Made by a program: the position numbers and the translations under genes. Below, piece by piece: positions 1 to 8,731 of a stretch of 64,000 nt of DNA (the stretch's first letter is position 1; each line of letters begins with the position of its first letter). The notes beneath the pieces were generated by a model that was given only the letters and a program-made list of their open reading frames with translations, searched no databases and was not told the origin of the DNA. This DNA comes from Dryocola sp051297175 (lineage in GTDB: Bacteria; Pseudomonadota; Gammaproteobacteria; Enterobacterales; Enterobacteriaceae). Where the stretch lies: assembly GCF_051297175.1 (NCBI RefSeq), contig NZ_JBINNY010000001.1, forward strand, positions 3,348,001-3,412,000. Direction: 5' to 3'.

Positions 1-238
1 CCGGCGAGCCTTTAAGCGCCTGGTCCACCAGCAGATTGAGCTGCGCATCATGATAATCGTGCCACCAGCCGGTGCCGGGCCAGCCGTGGGCAAGCGCCGT
101 GGGAAGCGGATTATTCAGCCGCTGGGCCGGGGCCTTTTGCTCAAGCGGGGCATCGTCTTTGTGCATTGGCGCACAGGCGGATAAAACGCAGGACAGCGCA
201 ACGGCGAGCGCCGCCCGAGGGAAACGGGTGGAAATCAT
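1..238 (-). CDS. mdtQ: Outer-membrane efflux lipoprotein, MdtQ/NodT-like (5' end only)
   Basis: Only the first 79 codons are in the window; the gene runs off the left edge. The N-terminus has a short hydrophobic signal followed by a lipobox LSAC, so the protein should be lipid-anchored. After the lipobox the segments CAPMH, LPTALAHGWP and WWHDYHDAQLNLL match what I remember of E. coli MdtQ (YohG), the TolC-like outer-membrane factor of a tripartite efflux system. The start is the ATG at 236-238 on the complementary strand. The neighbours yohP and dusC support the same assignment, because these genes lie close together in E. coli. No partner pump genes are visible here. It could be another NodT-family member. 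Confidence 0.72.
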   Translation of the reverse strand, partial: MISTRFPRAALAVALSCVLSACAPMHKDDAPLEQKAPAQRLNNPLPTALAHGWPGTGWWHDYHDAQLNLLVDQALKGSP

Positions 239-522
239 AGTTAGCCAGAATGGAATTGAAAAAGCGCAGATTACGCATCCGGAAACAGAAACCTTTAGGT
301 AACTGTGGCAATCCACACCCGGCAAAGAATGGACACAGATGGCAATTTATTCATCATATGAATTAATAAATTACGATTAATCCCGCGATCAAATAATCAC
401 CGCAATATGATAACAATTTGATCCCGTTATTTAGCACTTCCCCTTTATTTGGTTTACCGTACTTGGGTATGGGCTTTTCCGACGGGAGAGGCCCGACGCA
501 GGCAAAGCATACAGGAGTTGCT
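239..522. other. Divergent intergenic region, mdtQ-like / methyltransferase
   Basis: This AT-rich stretch separates two divergent genes and should hold both promoters. I see no convincing operator, small gene or RNA in it. A short hydrophobic reading frame starting near 418 is in frame with the methyltransferase, but it lacks a ribosome-binding site and family similarity. Confidence 0.4.
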
Positions 523-1260
523 ATGACACAAAATATCTACGACAACCCGGCGTTTTTTGAAGGCTACGCCACGCTCGACCGCTCGATTAAGGGGCTGGAC
601 GGCGCGCCGGAATGGGCCACGATTCAGACGCTGCTGCCGGATCTTAAGGGCAAGAACATCGTCGATTTAGGCTGCGGCTACGGCTGGTTCTGCCGCTACG
701 CGCGCGACCAGGGCGCGGCGCGGGTTTTGGGGCTGGACGTTTCGGTAAAAATGCTCGAAAAAGCCGCCCAGATGACGAGCGGCACGGGCATTGAATACCG
801 CCGCGAAGACCTTGAAAGGCTGACGCTTCCCGCGCAAAGCCTCGACCTTGCGTACAGCTCGCTGGCGCTGCACTATCTCGAGAACATTGCTACGCTGTTC
901 GCCGCGCTGGAAAAAGCGCTGGTGCCCGGCGGCATGCTGGTGTTTTCGGCGGAGCACCCCATCTACACCGCGCCGCTACAGCAGGGCTGGCTTGCCGACC
1001 AGACGGGGCAAAAATCCTGGCCGGTGAATCACTATCAGCAGGAGGGCGAACGCATCAGCAACTGGTTTGCCGACGGCGTGAAAAAGCAGCATCGTAAACT
1101 TTCGACCTGGATCAACGCGCTCACCGCCGCCGGGTTCATTGTTGAAAAACTCGACGAATGGGGGCCGAGCGCCGAACAAATCGCGCAAAACCCGGCGCTC
1201 GACGAAGAAAAAGAGCGCCCGATGATTTTCCTGCTCGCCGCCCGCAAACCGCAGGCCTGA
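523..1260 (+). CDS. Class I SAM-dependent methyltransferase
   Basis: This is a protein of 245 residues with a typical Rossmann methyltransferase core. Motif I is VDLGCGYGWF at about residues 46-55 and binds S-adenosylmethionine. The acidic loop GLDVSVKML follows at about 69-77. Later comes LAYSSLALHYLEN, in the position of motif IV, and then VPGGMLVFSAEHP. The fold resembles UbiE/BioC-type small-molecule methyltransferases, but the substrate cannot be inferred. The start chosen is ATG 523, preceded by AGGAG at a good distance; a longer frame from 418 exists but looks non-coding. The gene is followed 126 bp later by yohP on the same strand. Confidence 0.8.
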   Translation: MTQNIYDNPAFFEGYATLDRSIKGLDGAPEWATIQTLLPDLKGKNIVDLGCGYGWFCRYARDQGAARVLGLDVSVKMLEKAAQMTSGTGIEYRREDLERLTLPAQSLDLAYSSLALHYLENIATLFAALEKALVPGGMLVFSAEHPIYTAPLQQGWLADQTGQKSWPVNHYQQEGERISNWFADGVKKQHRKLSTWINALTAAGFIVEKLDEWGPSAEQIAQNPALDEEKERPMIFLLAARKPQA

Positions 1261-1386
1261 TTAGCCTAAGCCCTTTCTTTCGCTCTTCTTTTTATCCTAA
1301 TTTCCGCTTACGGGGAGGCAACTCCCCCCGCTTCGCGCATCCTTGCCTATACTGTTAAAACATCAGCTGAAAAACAGGGAGCATTC

Positions 1387-1470
1387 ATGAAAATTATTCT
1401 TTGGGCAATTTTGATCATCTTTATTATTGGCTTACTGGTCGTCACCGGCGTCTTCAAAATGATCTTCTGA
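1387..1470 (+). CDS. yohP: YohP, 27-residue inner-membrane protein
   Basis: This tiny gene encodes 27 residues beginning MKIILWAILIIFIIGLL and ending FKMIF. That is almost identical to E. coli YohP as I recall it, differing at about two hydrophobic positions. It is a single transmembrane helix with a short basic C-terminal end, and its role is unknown. AGGGAG lies just upstream of the ATG. Its position near mdtQ and dusC is the same neighbourhood as in E. coli. Confidence 0.9.
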   Translation: MKIILWAILIIFIIGLLVVTGVFKMIF

Positions 1471-1555
1471 TTTAACGGGGTGTCATTCCCGTGGCACCCC
1501 GGCTTGCAAACCCTCCCCCACCCTCTTATTATCACGCCAATTGATTGGAGTGATG

Positions 1556-2470
1556 ATGACTATCAAAGAGAATGATTTTCGCAAGATCGATCTGAATTTG
1601 CTGATCGCCTTTGCGGTGCTGTTCCGCGAGCAGAGCGTTTCGCTGGCGGCAGATAAACTGCACCTCGGCCAGCCTGCGGTCAGCGGGTCGCTTGCTCGCC
1701 TGCGCGAAATGTTCGACGACCCGCTATTTATCCGCAGCGGCCACCGCATGCAGCCCACGGCCCGCGCCACCGAGCTGCACACCGAGCTGATGCCGCTCCT
1801 CGAGCAGCTGCAAAGCGCGCTGTTCCAACAGGCGGAATTCAACCCGGCAAACGCAAAAGCTACCGTGACGCTCGGCATGACCGACTGGATGGAAATGTGG
1901 CTGATGCCGCGCCTCGTCCCGGCCCTGCGCGCCGAAGCGCCGGGCGTGCGCCTGAACGTCGTGGCAAGCGATCCCTTCACCGACGCCCAGCGGCTCGAGG
2001 GCGGCGAGCTGGATATGGCGATTAGCGCCGTAAGCCAGTCCGCCCGCTGGATGGAGCGCGAGGTGTTAACGCAGATGGCGTTTATTGCCCTCTGGCACCC
2101 GTCGCAGCTCCAGCTTGACGCGCCGCTCACGCCGGAGCTTTACGCCGCGCAGCAGCACGTTATGGTGAGCTATCGCGAAGCCAGCGGCAGCCACATCGAC
2201 ACACAGCTCGGCAAGCAGGGGCACAAACGCGAGGTTTGCTACACGACGCCGCACTTTGCCGCCCTGCCCGGCCTGCTGATGCAGATGCCCGCGCTTGCGA
2301 CGGTGCCGCAGGGGTTAAGCGAAGGCTGGCAGCAGACGTGGGGCTTAAAAAGCAGCCCGCTGCCGCTCGACGTCGCGCCGCTCGAAGTGGCGCTATCGTG
2401 GCACCAGCGCCATAACAGCGATGCGGCGCTAATGTGGGTGCGCGGGTTTATTAAGCGTCTGGTGGGATAA
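1556..2470 (+). CDS. LysR-family transcriptional regulator
   Basis: The protein has 304 residues, the usual LysR length. The N-terminal winged helix-turn-helix (about residues 5-65) reads DLNLLIAFAVLFREQSVSLAA, then LGQPAVSGSLARLRE and DPLFIRSG, as in the PnpR/NodD/NahR-type branch. The C-terminal part is the effector-binding domain (about 90-300). GGAG at 1547-1550 favours the ATG at 1556 over the adjacent ATG at 1553 or a TTG at 1541. The inducer and targets are unknown. The bgl genes downstream face the other way and have their own BglG control, so a link to them is not implied. The stop codon lies inside the first unit of the 50-bp repeat array. Confidence 0.88.
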   Translation: MTIKENDFRKIDLNLLIAFAVLFREQSVSLAADKLHLGQPAVSGSLARLREMFDDPLFIRSGHRMQPTARATELHTELMPLLEQLQSALFQQAEFNPANAKATVTLGMTDWMEMWLMPRLVPALRAEAPGVRLNVVASDPFTDAQRLEGGELDMAISAVSQSARWMEREVLTQMAFIALWHPSQLQLDAPLTPELYAAQQHVMVSYREASGSHIDTQLGKQGHKREVCYTTPHFAALPGLLMQMPALATVPQGLSEGWQQTWGLKSSPLPLDVAPLEVALSWHQRHNSDAALMWVRGFIKRLVG

Positions 2471-3058
2471 TTGTCGGATGGCGCTTCGCTTATCCGACCT
2501 ACGATTCCATTGCGGGATAATTGTCGGATGGCGCTTTGCTTATCCGACCTATGGTGCCATTGCGGGATAATTGCCGGATGGCGCTTCGCTTATCCGACCT
2601 ACGGTGCCATTGCGGGATAATTGTCGGATGGCGCTTTGCTTATCCGACCTACGGTGCCATTGCGGGATAATTGTCGGATGGCGCTTTGCTTGTCCGACCT
2701 ACGGTGCCATTGCGGGATAATTGTCGGATGGCGCTTTGCTTATCCGACCTACGGTGCCATTGCGGGATAATTGCCGGATGGCGCTTTGCTTATCCGACCT
2801 ACGATTCCATTGCGGGATAATTGTCGGATGGCGCTTTGCTTGTCCGACCTACGGTGCCATTGCGGGATAATTGTCGGATGGCGCTTTGCTTATCCGACCT
2901 ACGGTGCCATTGCAGGATAATTGCCGGATGGCGCTTTGCTTATCCGACCTACGGAGCCATTGCGGGATAATTGCCGGATGGCGCTTCGCTTATCCGACCT
3001 ACGGTGCCATTGCGGGATAATTGCCGGATGGCGCTTTGCTTATCCGACCTACGGTTCC
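2464..3058. repeat. Tandem array of twelve 50-bp REP-containing units
   Basis: Twelve head-to-tail units of exactly 50 bp start at 2464, 2514, 2564 and so on to 3014; the last one diverges after about 44 bp. Each unit begins gggataattg, then carries a REP-like palindrome with arms GTCGGAT/ATCCGAC around ggcgctttgctt, then gacctacg and a short linker ending ccattgc. Units differ only at a few positions: T/C in the left arm, C/T in the loop, A/G in the right arm, and the linker. Units 4, 6 and 9 are identical, as are units 5 and 8. The first seven bases of unit 1 are the last codons of the LysR gene (GGA TAA), so the unit includes a piece of coding sequence. The array lies between the convergent LysR and bglB genes. 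Confidence 0.97.
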
Positions 3059-3088
3059 TACAATCCAAATACGATTCGAGGGTAATTT

Positions 3089-3120
3089 GTAGGGCGGATA
3101 AGCGTTAGCGCCATCCGCCG
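3089..3120. repeat. Single REP-like palindrome, opposite orientation
   Basis: The sequence gtagggcggataagcg, followed by ttagcgccatccgccg, forms an imperfect palindrome of the same family as the array. It is inverted and ends 9 bp before the 3' end of bglB. Confidence 0.8.
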
Positions 3121-3129
3121 CCGGTTCCC

Positions 3130-4524
3130 TTACTCTTTCAAGCTCCCGCCGTTGGTGGCAATCACCTCTTTATACCAATAGAAGCTTTTCTTGCGCGAAC
3201 GCGCCAGCGTGCCGTTGCCCTGGTCGTCGCGGTCAACGTAGATAAAGCCGTAGCGCTTGGACAGCTCCGCCTTCGAGGCGCTCACCAGATCGATTGGCCC
3301 CCAGCAGGTGTAGCCGAGCACCTGTACCCCGTCCTCAATCGCCTCGCGCACCTGCACCAGGTGGTCGTTGAGATAGCTGATGCGATAGTCGTCATGCACC
3401 GTGCCGTCGGCTTCGAGCTTGTCCCTGGCGCCGAGGCCGTTTTCCACGATAAACAGCGGTTTTTGATAGCGATCCCACAGCTCGTTGAGCAGGATGCGTA
3501 GGCCAATCGGGTCAATCTGCCAGCCCCATTCCGAGCTCGCCAGATGCGGGTTCGGCACCATGCTGAGGATATTGCCGCGCGCCTTCGCGTTCACCTCTTC
3601 ATCCGCCGACACGCAGCCGGTCATGTAGTAGCTAAACGAGATAAAGTCGACGGTAGTTTTCAGCGCCTCGCGGTCGCTCTCGCTGATGTCCAGTTCGATG
3701 CCGTTATCCCGGAAGTAGCGCAGCATGTAGCCCGGGTATTCGCCGCGGCACTGAACGTCGCCGAAGAACAGCCAGGTGCGGTTCTCTTTAAGCGTTTCCA
3801 GCACGTCTTCCGGCCTGCACGTCAGCGGATAAACCAGGCCGCCGAGCAGCATATTGCCGATGCGCGCGTCCGGGATTATTTCGTGGCAGGCCTTTACCGC
3901 CAGGGCGCTTGCCACCAGTTGGTGATGAATCGCCTGGTAGATTTGCGCCCTGCTGCTGTCTTCCGGCAGGCCGACGCCGGTCATCGGCGCGTGCAGCGAC
4001 ATGTTGATTTCATTGAAGGTTAGCCACAGCTTCACCTTGTTCTTAAAGCGCGTGAAGACGGTGCGGGCATAGCGTTCGAAGAAAGTAATGACCTCGCGAT
4101 TCCCCCAGCCGCCGTAATTTTTTACCAGCCCCCACGGCATTTCGTAGTGGGAAAGCGTCACCATCGGCGTGATGTTGTGCTTTGCCAGCTCGTCGAACAG
4201 GCGGTCGTAATAGGCGAGGCCCGCCTCGTTCGGCGTTTGCTCATCGCCCTGCGGGAAGATGCGCGTCCAGGCTATCGAGACGCGCAGGCAGCTGAAGCCC
4301 ATTTCGGCAAACAGCGAGATATCTTCCGGGTAGCGATGGTAAAAATCGATCGCCACGTCTTTGATGCCCGTGTCACCCTCCCTGCGCTCGACGACCTCGC
4401 CGAACAGCCCGTGCGGCTGGACGTCGGAGGTGGAGATCCCCTTGCCGTCCTCCTGCCATGCGCCTTCTACCTGATTTGCGGCTACCGCGCCGCCCCATAG
4501 AAACGTCTCGGGAAATGCTTTCAT
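3130..4524 (-). CDS. bglB: 6-phospho-beta-glucosidase BglB (GH1)
   Basis: The 464-residue enzyme hydrolyses phosphorylated aryl-beta-glucosides such as salicin-6-P and arbutin-6-P in the cytoplasm. It is colinear with E. coli BglB from MKAFPETFLWGG onwards. The catalytic acid/base is Glu172 in TFNEIN and the nucleophile is Glu361 in IVENGLG, both intact. The phosphate-binding stretch near the C-terminus (VSASKAELSKRYGFIYVD) is also present. It is the last gene of the bgl cluster and starts 14 bp after bglF, so the two are cotranscribed and share control by BglG antitermination upstream of bglF. AscB and BglA are close paralogues, but the match is better to BglB. Confidence 0.93.
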   Translation of the reverse strand: MKAFPETFLWGGAVAANQVEGAWQEDGKGISTSDVQPHGLFGEVVERREGDTGIKDVAIDFYHRYPEDISLFAEMGFSCLRVSIAWTRIFPQGDEQTPNEAGLAYYDRLFDELAKHNITPMVTLSHYEMPWGLVKNYGGWGNREVITFFERYARTVFTRFKNKVKLWLTFNEINMSLHAPMTGVGLPEDSSRAQIYQAIHHQLVASALAVKACHEIIPDARIGNMLLGGLVYPLTCRPEDVLETLKENRTWLFFGDVQCRGEYPGYMLRYFRDNGIELDISESDREALKTTVDFISFSYYMTGCVSADEEVNAKARGNILSMVPNPHLASSEWGWQIDPIGLRILLNELWDRYQKPLFIVENGLGARDKLEADGTVHDDYRISYLNDHLVQVREAIEDGVQVLGYTCWGPIDLVSASKAELSKRYGFIYVDRDDQGNGTLARSRKKSFYWYKEVIATNGGSLKE

Positions 4525-4538
4525 GTCCTTCTCCTTTG

Positions 4539-6407
4539 CTAGCGGCGCACCGTCAGGAACGGCATGCCTGAATCAATAATGGCGCTTTGCGATACGCGCT
4601 CAACCGCCGCGTAATCGTCGCTGTTGCTGATAATCACCGGCGTGGCGAGATCGTAGCCCGCCGCCAGAATCGCCTGGCGGTCAAACTCGATAAGCAGGTC
4701 GCCCGGCTGAATTTTGTCGCCCGGCTTTACATGGGCGGTGAAGTGCTGGCCGTCGAGCTTCACGGTGTCGATGCCGACATGGATCAGCACTTCGATGCCG
4801 CTATCGCTGAGCAGGCCGATGGCATGGCGCGTCTGGAACAGCGAGGCAACCTCGCCGTGGAAAGGCGCGATAACCTGATTGCCGAGCGGAATAATGGCCG
4901 CCCCTAGCCCCAGCAGGCCGCTGGCGAAGGTGGCATCGGGCACCTGGTCCATCGCCAGAACGGTGCCGCTCATCGGCGCCAAAATGTCGTCATCGCCGGT
5001 TGGCGCAATCTCGCTCGCGCCCGCTTCGTGCGTTTGTGCACGCGGCAGGCCCGCAAACCACGTCAGGGTACAGGCTAGCACCAGCGACAGAACCGTACCG
5101 ATAATCGCGCCCCAAACCGTGAGATCCACCCCGCTAGAAGGGATAATCTGCGCAAAGGTGAAGACGCTCACCAGGCCAAACGAGTAAACGCTGCTCTGGC
5201 AGTAGCCGATGATCACCCCGCCCACGGCACCGGCTATGCAGCCAAAAATAAACGGACGGCGGTTTGGCAGCGTGACGCCGTAGACCGCCGGTTCGGTGAT
5301 GCCGAAGATCCCCGCCGTCACCGCCGAGCCGGCCAGCACTTTGAGCTTTTTATCGCGGGTGCGCAGCATAACGCCGAGCGCGGCCCCAACCTGCCCCATT
5401 ACCGCCGGCAGCAGCAGCGGCACGAGGGTGTCGTAGCCCAGCACGCTCAGGTTGTTGATCATCAGCGGCACCAGCCCCCAGTGCAGGCCAAAAATCACGC
5501 ATACCTGCCAGGCCGCGCCCATAAACCCGCCCGCGAGCCACGGCGCGAAGGCGTAAATGGCCTGATAGCCGTGCGCCAGCATTTGGCTGAGCCAGGTCGC
5601 CAGCGGGCCGATCAGCAGGAACGTCAGCGGCACGACGACGGCGAGGCAGACCAGCGGCGTAAAGAAGTTGCGCACCGCAGACGGCAGCAGCCTGTTGCAA
5701 TGTTTCTCCAGCCAGCAGCTTGCCCACGCGGCGAAGATGATGGGCATCACCGACGAGCTGTAGTTGATAAAGGTGATGGGGATGCCGAGGAAATGCTCGG
5801 TCACCGCGCCCGCCTGGCCGCTCGCCTCAAAGGCCTGTAGCACCACGGGATGGGTAAGCGCGCCGCCAATCGCCATGGTGATAAACGGGCTGCCGCCAAA
5901 CTTTTTCCCGGCGGTGTAGCCAAGCGCGAGCGGGAAAAAGTAGAACAGCGCGTCGCTTGCCGCAAACCACAGCCTGTAGGTGCCGCCGTCGGTCGTCAGC
6001 CAGCCGCAGACAACCGCGAGCGCGAGCAGCCCTTTGAGAATACCGGAGGCGGCCATCACGCCGAGGAACGGGGTGAAAATTGCCGAAACGATATCGATCA
6101 GCCGCCCGAGCAGGTTGGCCTTTTCTTCCGACTTCTGGCTTTGCTGCTGGCTCTCGTCCTTCAGCCCCGCCTCGGCGCAGACCGCGTTGTAGACGTCATG
6201 AACGTGGTTGCCGATCACCACCTGAAACTGCCCGCCGCTTTCTACCACCATGATGACGCCGGGGTTTTGCTTGAGCTTTGCGGCGTCAGCACGCTTCTGG
6301 TCCTTCAGCTTGAAACGCAGCCGCGTGGCGCAGTGCACCAGGCTGACAATGTTCTCGCGCCCGCCAATCTGCGCCAGAATATCCTTCGCAAGTTGTTGAT
6401 ACTCCAT
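4539..6407 (-). CDS. bglF: PTS beta-glucoside transporter, EIIBCA (BglF)
   Basis: The 622-residue protein has the full domain order IIB-IIC-IIA. The IIB phosphorylation site is Cys26 in LVHCATRLRF. The multi-helix IIC channel spans roughly residues 100-455. The IIA domain carries its active His in VLIHVGIDTVKLDG near residue 550. It imports and phosphorylates beta-glucosides, and in E. coli it also phosphorylates and inactivates BglG when substrate is absent. The gene lies 131 bp downstream of bglG, separated by a BglG-responsive terminator, and 14 bp upstream of bglB. Confidence 0.95.
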   Translation of the reverse strand: MEYQQLAKDILAQIGGRENIVSLVHCATRLRFKLKDQKRADAAKLKQNPGVIMVVESGGQFQVVIGNHVHDVYNAVCAEAGLKDESQQQSQKSEEKANLLGRLIDIVSAIFTPFLGVMAASGILKGLLALAVVCGWLTTDGGTYRLWFAASDALFYFFPLALGYTAGKKFGGSPFITMAIGGALTHPVVLQAFEASGQAGAVTEHFLGIPITFINYSSSVMPIIFAAWASCWLEKHCNRLLPSAVRNFFTPLVCLAVVVPLTFLLIGPLATWLSQMLAHGYQAIYAFAPWLAGGFMGAAWQVCVIFGLHWGLVPLMINNLSVLGYDTLVPLLLPAVMGQVGAALGVMLRTRDKKLKVLAGSAVTAGIFGITEPAVYGVTLPNRRPFIFGCIAGAVGGVIIGYCQSSVYSFGLVSVFTFAQIIPSSGVDLTVWGAIIGTVLSLVLACTLTWFAGLPRAQTHEAGASEIAPTGDDDILAPMSGTVLAMDQVPDATFASGLLGLGAAIIPLGNQVIAPFHGEVASLFQTRHAIGLLSDSGIEVLIHVGIDTVKLDGQHFTAHVKPGDKIQPGDLLIEFDRQAILAAGYDLATPVIISNSDDYAAVERVSQSAIIDSGMPFLTVRR

Positions 6408-6460
6408 AGTTCCTTCCTTTCACTTATCGCCCGCGGGCGATGTGCGACTGAGTAAAATGC

Positions 6461-6535
6461 AAAAAAAAACCTGAGGGGCCGCCCCAAAAGGGGTGACCAA
6501 CGCTCAGGTTTTGCCTGCCGAAGCAGTAGCAATCC
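6461..6535 (-). promoter_or_regulatory. BglG ribonucleic antiterminator (RAT) and overlapping terminator, bglG-bglF
   Basis: Read on the minus strand, the site begins GGATTGCTACTGCTTCGG right after the bglG stop codon, continues into GCAGGCAAAACCTGAG, and ends in CTCAGGT plus a run of nine Ts. The RAT hairpin overlaps the terminator stem (ACCTGAG/CTCAGGT), the classic mutually exclusive arrangement of the bgl operon. BglG binding would melt the terminator and allow transcription into bglF-bglB. It has one base change in the RAT core compared with the other two copies. Confidence 0.92.
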
Positions 6536-6538
6536 TAT

Positions 6539-7381
6539 TTATGAAGCCTTGCGGCTCTCTTTACGTACCCGCTCGATGTGGATGGCGAGGAACATAATTT
6601 CTTCTGTGGTTAACTCACGCTGATATTCAGCGCCTAAATGCTTATCGATCTTCTCCGCGCAGCGCCAGGCCTGCGGATAGTTGTCCTTTACGGCGGCGTG
6701 CAGCGTAGCGTCATCGTCGGCCACAACGTTGCGGCTCAGCATGCGTTGGGCGAAAAACTTCAGATGGGTGACGAACCGCTGATAGCTCAGGCTCTCTTCA
6801 TCGTATTCCAGCCTCAGCTGGTACTTCACGATGTTAAGGATTTCCTGCATCACGCGCGTGACGTGCATGACCTCCGGCATTTCGCTGTTGAGCTGGGCGG
6901 TAACCAGATGCAGCGCGATAAACCCCGCCTCGTCTTCCGCCAGCCGCACCGCAAGGCGCTTTTCGATGATGTCGAGCGCCTCCTGGCCCAGCAAAAACTC
7001 TTTGGGATAAAGGCGCTTAATCTCCCAGAGCAGCACGTTGCGGATCGCCACGCCCTTCTTTTGCCGCTCGATGGCAAAATGGCAGTGGTCGGTCAACGAG
7101 ACATAAAGGCTTTCCTGCAGCTTGCCCAAACGCTGGCGCGACAGCTCGATGATGCGGTCGCAGGTGGTCATCACCTCCAGCGGAATCTGGTTGAGCAGCT
7201 CGCTCAGGCGCGCCACCAGCTCGTCGCTTTGCAGGGCAAACACCTTTTCGATTTTGTCCGCATCAAGGCTGTCGCCAACGTGCTTCTGGAACCCCAGCCC
7301 GCGCCCCATGACCACCTGTTCGCGCTGGTATTCATCGAGAATCACCACCACGTTGTTATTGAGTATTTTGGCGATCTTCAT
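6539..7381 (-). CDS. bglG: Transcription antiterminator BglG
   Basis: The 280-residue protein has an N-terminal RNA-binding CAT domain (about 1-56, MKIAKILNNNVVVILDE...) and two PTS regulation domains. Conserved histidines of PRD1 are visible at 99, 101 and 158. Those of PRD2 are at 206 and 268. In the family, EII-dependent phosphorylation of one PRD blocks dimerisation and HPr-dependent phosphorylation of the other activates. RAT sites lie on both sides of this gene, as in E. coli, and a third precedes bglH. The start codon is the ATG whose product matches the family N-terminus. Confidence 0.95.
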   Translation of the reverse strand: MKIAKILNNNVVVILDEYQREQVVMGRGLGFQKHVGDSLDADKIEKVFALQSDELVARLSELLNQIPLEVMTTCDRIIELSRQRLGKLQESLYVSLTDHCHFAIERQKKGVAIRNVLLWEIKRLYPKEFLLGQEALDIIEKRLAVRLAEDEAGFIALHLVTAQLNSEMPEVMHVTRVMQEILNIVKYQLRLEYDEESLSYQRFVTHLKFFAQRMLSRNVVADDDATLHAAVKDNYPQAWRCAEKIDKHLGAEYQRELTTEEIMFLAIHIERVRKESRKAS

Positions 7382-7396
7382 CGTTACCCCAGAAAC

Positions 7397-7461
7397 AAAA
7401 AAACCTGACCTCCGGCCTGGGCCAGAAAATCAGGTTTTGCCTGCCGAAGCAGTAACAATCC
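7397..7461 (-). promoter_or_regulatory. BglG RAT and terminator in the bglG leader
   Basis: On the minus strand the core is GGATTGTTACTGCTTCGG followed by GCAGGCAAAACCTGA. The terminator is formed by AACCTGA and TCAGGTTT, which runs into a T-rich tail. It sits 15 bp upstream of the bglG start. It is the equivalent of the first bgl terminator of E. coli. Confidence 0.92.
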
Positions 7462-7532
7462 AATCCGGCTACTTTAGCAGTTTCGCCCCGCCTGTGGGCG
7501 AGGCGTTTTACAAAGCGTGACGGCGATCTCGC

Positions 7533-8714
7533 TTAGGATTTTGTGACAAACAGCTGCTGGACGAATTCAGCATAGGCCGGGCGCCAGACGTCCATTTCAT
7601 GGCCGAGGCCGGGGTAAGACTTGTAGCTAAACTTCACGCCCTGTTTTTCCAGCTCGCTTTTCAGCCCCGCGATATCCTTGCCGGTCACGCCGTCCTTATC
7701 GCCCACCACCAGCGTAAAATTGTGCAGCTGGCTGTTGATGGCCTGCGGCTGCGCCAGCTGGCGGGAAACGGCCTCGTTCGGCACGGTGGTGGTGCTGACG
7801 CCGCTGAAGGTCGCCAGCCAGCCGAAGCTGTCCAGATGGCTCATGCCCGACACCAGCGCCTGGTAGCCGCCCTGAGAAAGCCCGGCCAGCGCCCTTCCCG
7901 CCGCGTCTTTGCGGACCGTAAAGCGGCTGTCGATCAGCGGAATAATATCTTCCATCAGCTCTTTATCGGCCGCCGCGGCGTTAAGCGGGTAGAAATCCTT
8001 GCGGCGTTCGGCGGGCGGGAAATTCTCCGCAACCGCCTGTTTGACGTCGGTTTCGGTATCCGGCACCACCACCAGCATCGGCTTGATTTTGCCTTCCGCC
8101 AGCAGGTTATCCATGATTTGCGGAATGCGCCCCTGCGTAATGGCCGACAGGCCGGTGTCGCCAAAGCCGTGATAGAAATAGAGCACCGGCAGCGGTTCGC
8201 CGTCCTGCCTGTAGCCCGGCGGCGTCCACACGTAAACCTGGCGTTCGGCGCTCAGCGCGTTGGAATGATAGGTTAACGTGCGCAGCTCGCCGTGCGGCAC
8301 GGCGCGTTCGTCCAGTATCCCGCCGGGCACCAGAATCAGGCTGGTATTCACCTGGCGCTGAGGCTTGGTGAAGCGGCTGCCGGTGTCAATGCTGCGGAAC
8401 CCGTCCACGTCAAAGAAGTATTCGTAGAGGTTTGGCGCGAGCTTTTCGCTCGTCCACGACCAGACGCCGGACTCGTCACGGCTCATATCGTGGGAAACCT
8501 GGCTGTCCGGCGTGCTGCCGGTGACCACCGACACGCGCTTTGCCGCAGGCGCGTACAGGCGGAAGGTGACGGAGTTATCGCCGTTCAGCGCCGTGATGTA
8601 CTGGCTTACGGGCACCGTCGCGGCAGGCGTCGCGGGAAGCGCCGCCGCCTGCAATGCCGGAGCGCCCAGCAAACCTATAACTACCAGAGATAAATAACGC
8701 ATTCTGATTTTCAT
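7533..8714 (-). CDS. yieL: Secreted esterase of the bgl cluster (YieL/BglI-like)
   Basis: The 393-residue protein starts MKIRMRYLSL with a cleavable signal peptide ending near ALQAAA, so it is exported. A beta-sandwich carbohydrate-binding-like domain (about 40-130, with VTFRLYAPAAKRVSVV) is followed by an alpha/beta-hydrolase esterase domain of the enterochelin-esterase type. The nucleophile is in GLSQGG. A candidate acid is in VVGDKDG and the His is in GLGHEMD. The position after bglH matches E. coli yieL, usually called a putative xylan or feruloyl-type esterase; the true substrate is unknown. AAGGG precedes ATG 8714, and the gene begins 17 bp after bglH, so the two form one transcript. 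Confidence 0.8.
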   Translation of the reverse strand: MKIRMRYLSLVVIGLLGAPALQAAALPATPAATVPVSQYITALNGDNSVTFRLYAPAAKRVSVVTGSTPDSQVSHDMSRDESGVWSWTSEKLAPNLYEYFFDVDGFRSIDTGSRFTKPQRQVNTSLILVPGGILDERAVPHGELRTLTYHSNALSAERQVYVWTPPGYRQDGEPLPVLYFYHGFGDTGLSAITQGRIPQIMDNLLAEGKIKPMLVVVPDTETDVKQAVAENFPPAERRKDFYPLNAAAADKELMEDIIPLIDSRFTVRKDAAGRALAGLSQGGYQALVSGMSHLDSFGWLATFSGVSTTTVPNEAVSRQLAQPQAINSQLHNFTLVVGDKDGVTGKDIAGLKSELEKQGVKFSYKSYPGLGHEMDVWRPAYAEFVQQLFVTKS

Positions 8715-8731
8715 TTTATTTCCCTTAAGTG

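Noticed and set aside
418..522. N-terminal extension of the methyltransferase gene
   Set aside because: There is no ribosome-binding site and the residues do not resemble the family; ATG 523 has a good AGGAG.
1477..1502. Terminator after yohP (CGGGGTG/CACCCCG)
   Set aside because: The stem is plausible, but the loop is long and there is no T-run; too weak to list as a feature.
2464..3058. CRISPR array
   Set aside because: The period is regular, but the whole 50-bp unit is repeated with no unique spacers, each unit is a REP palindrome, and no cas genes are near.
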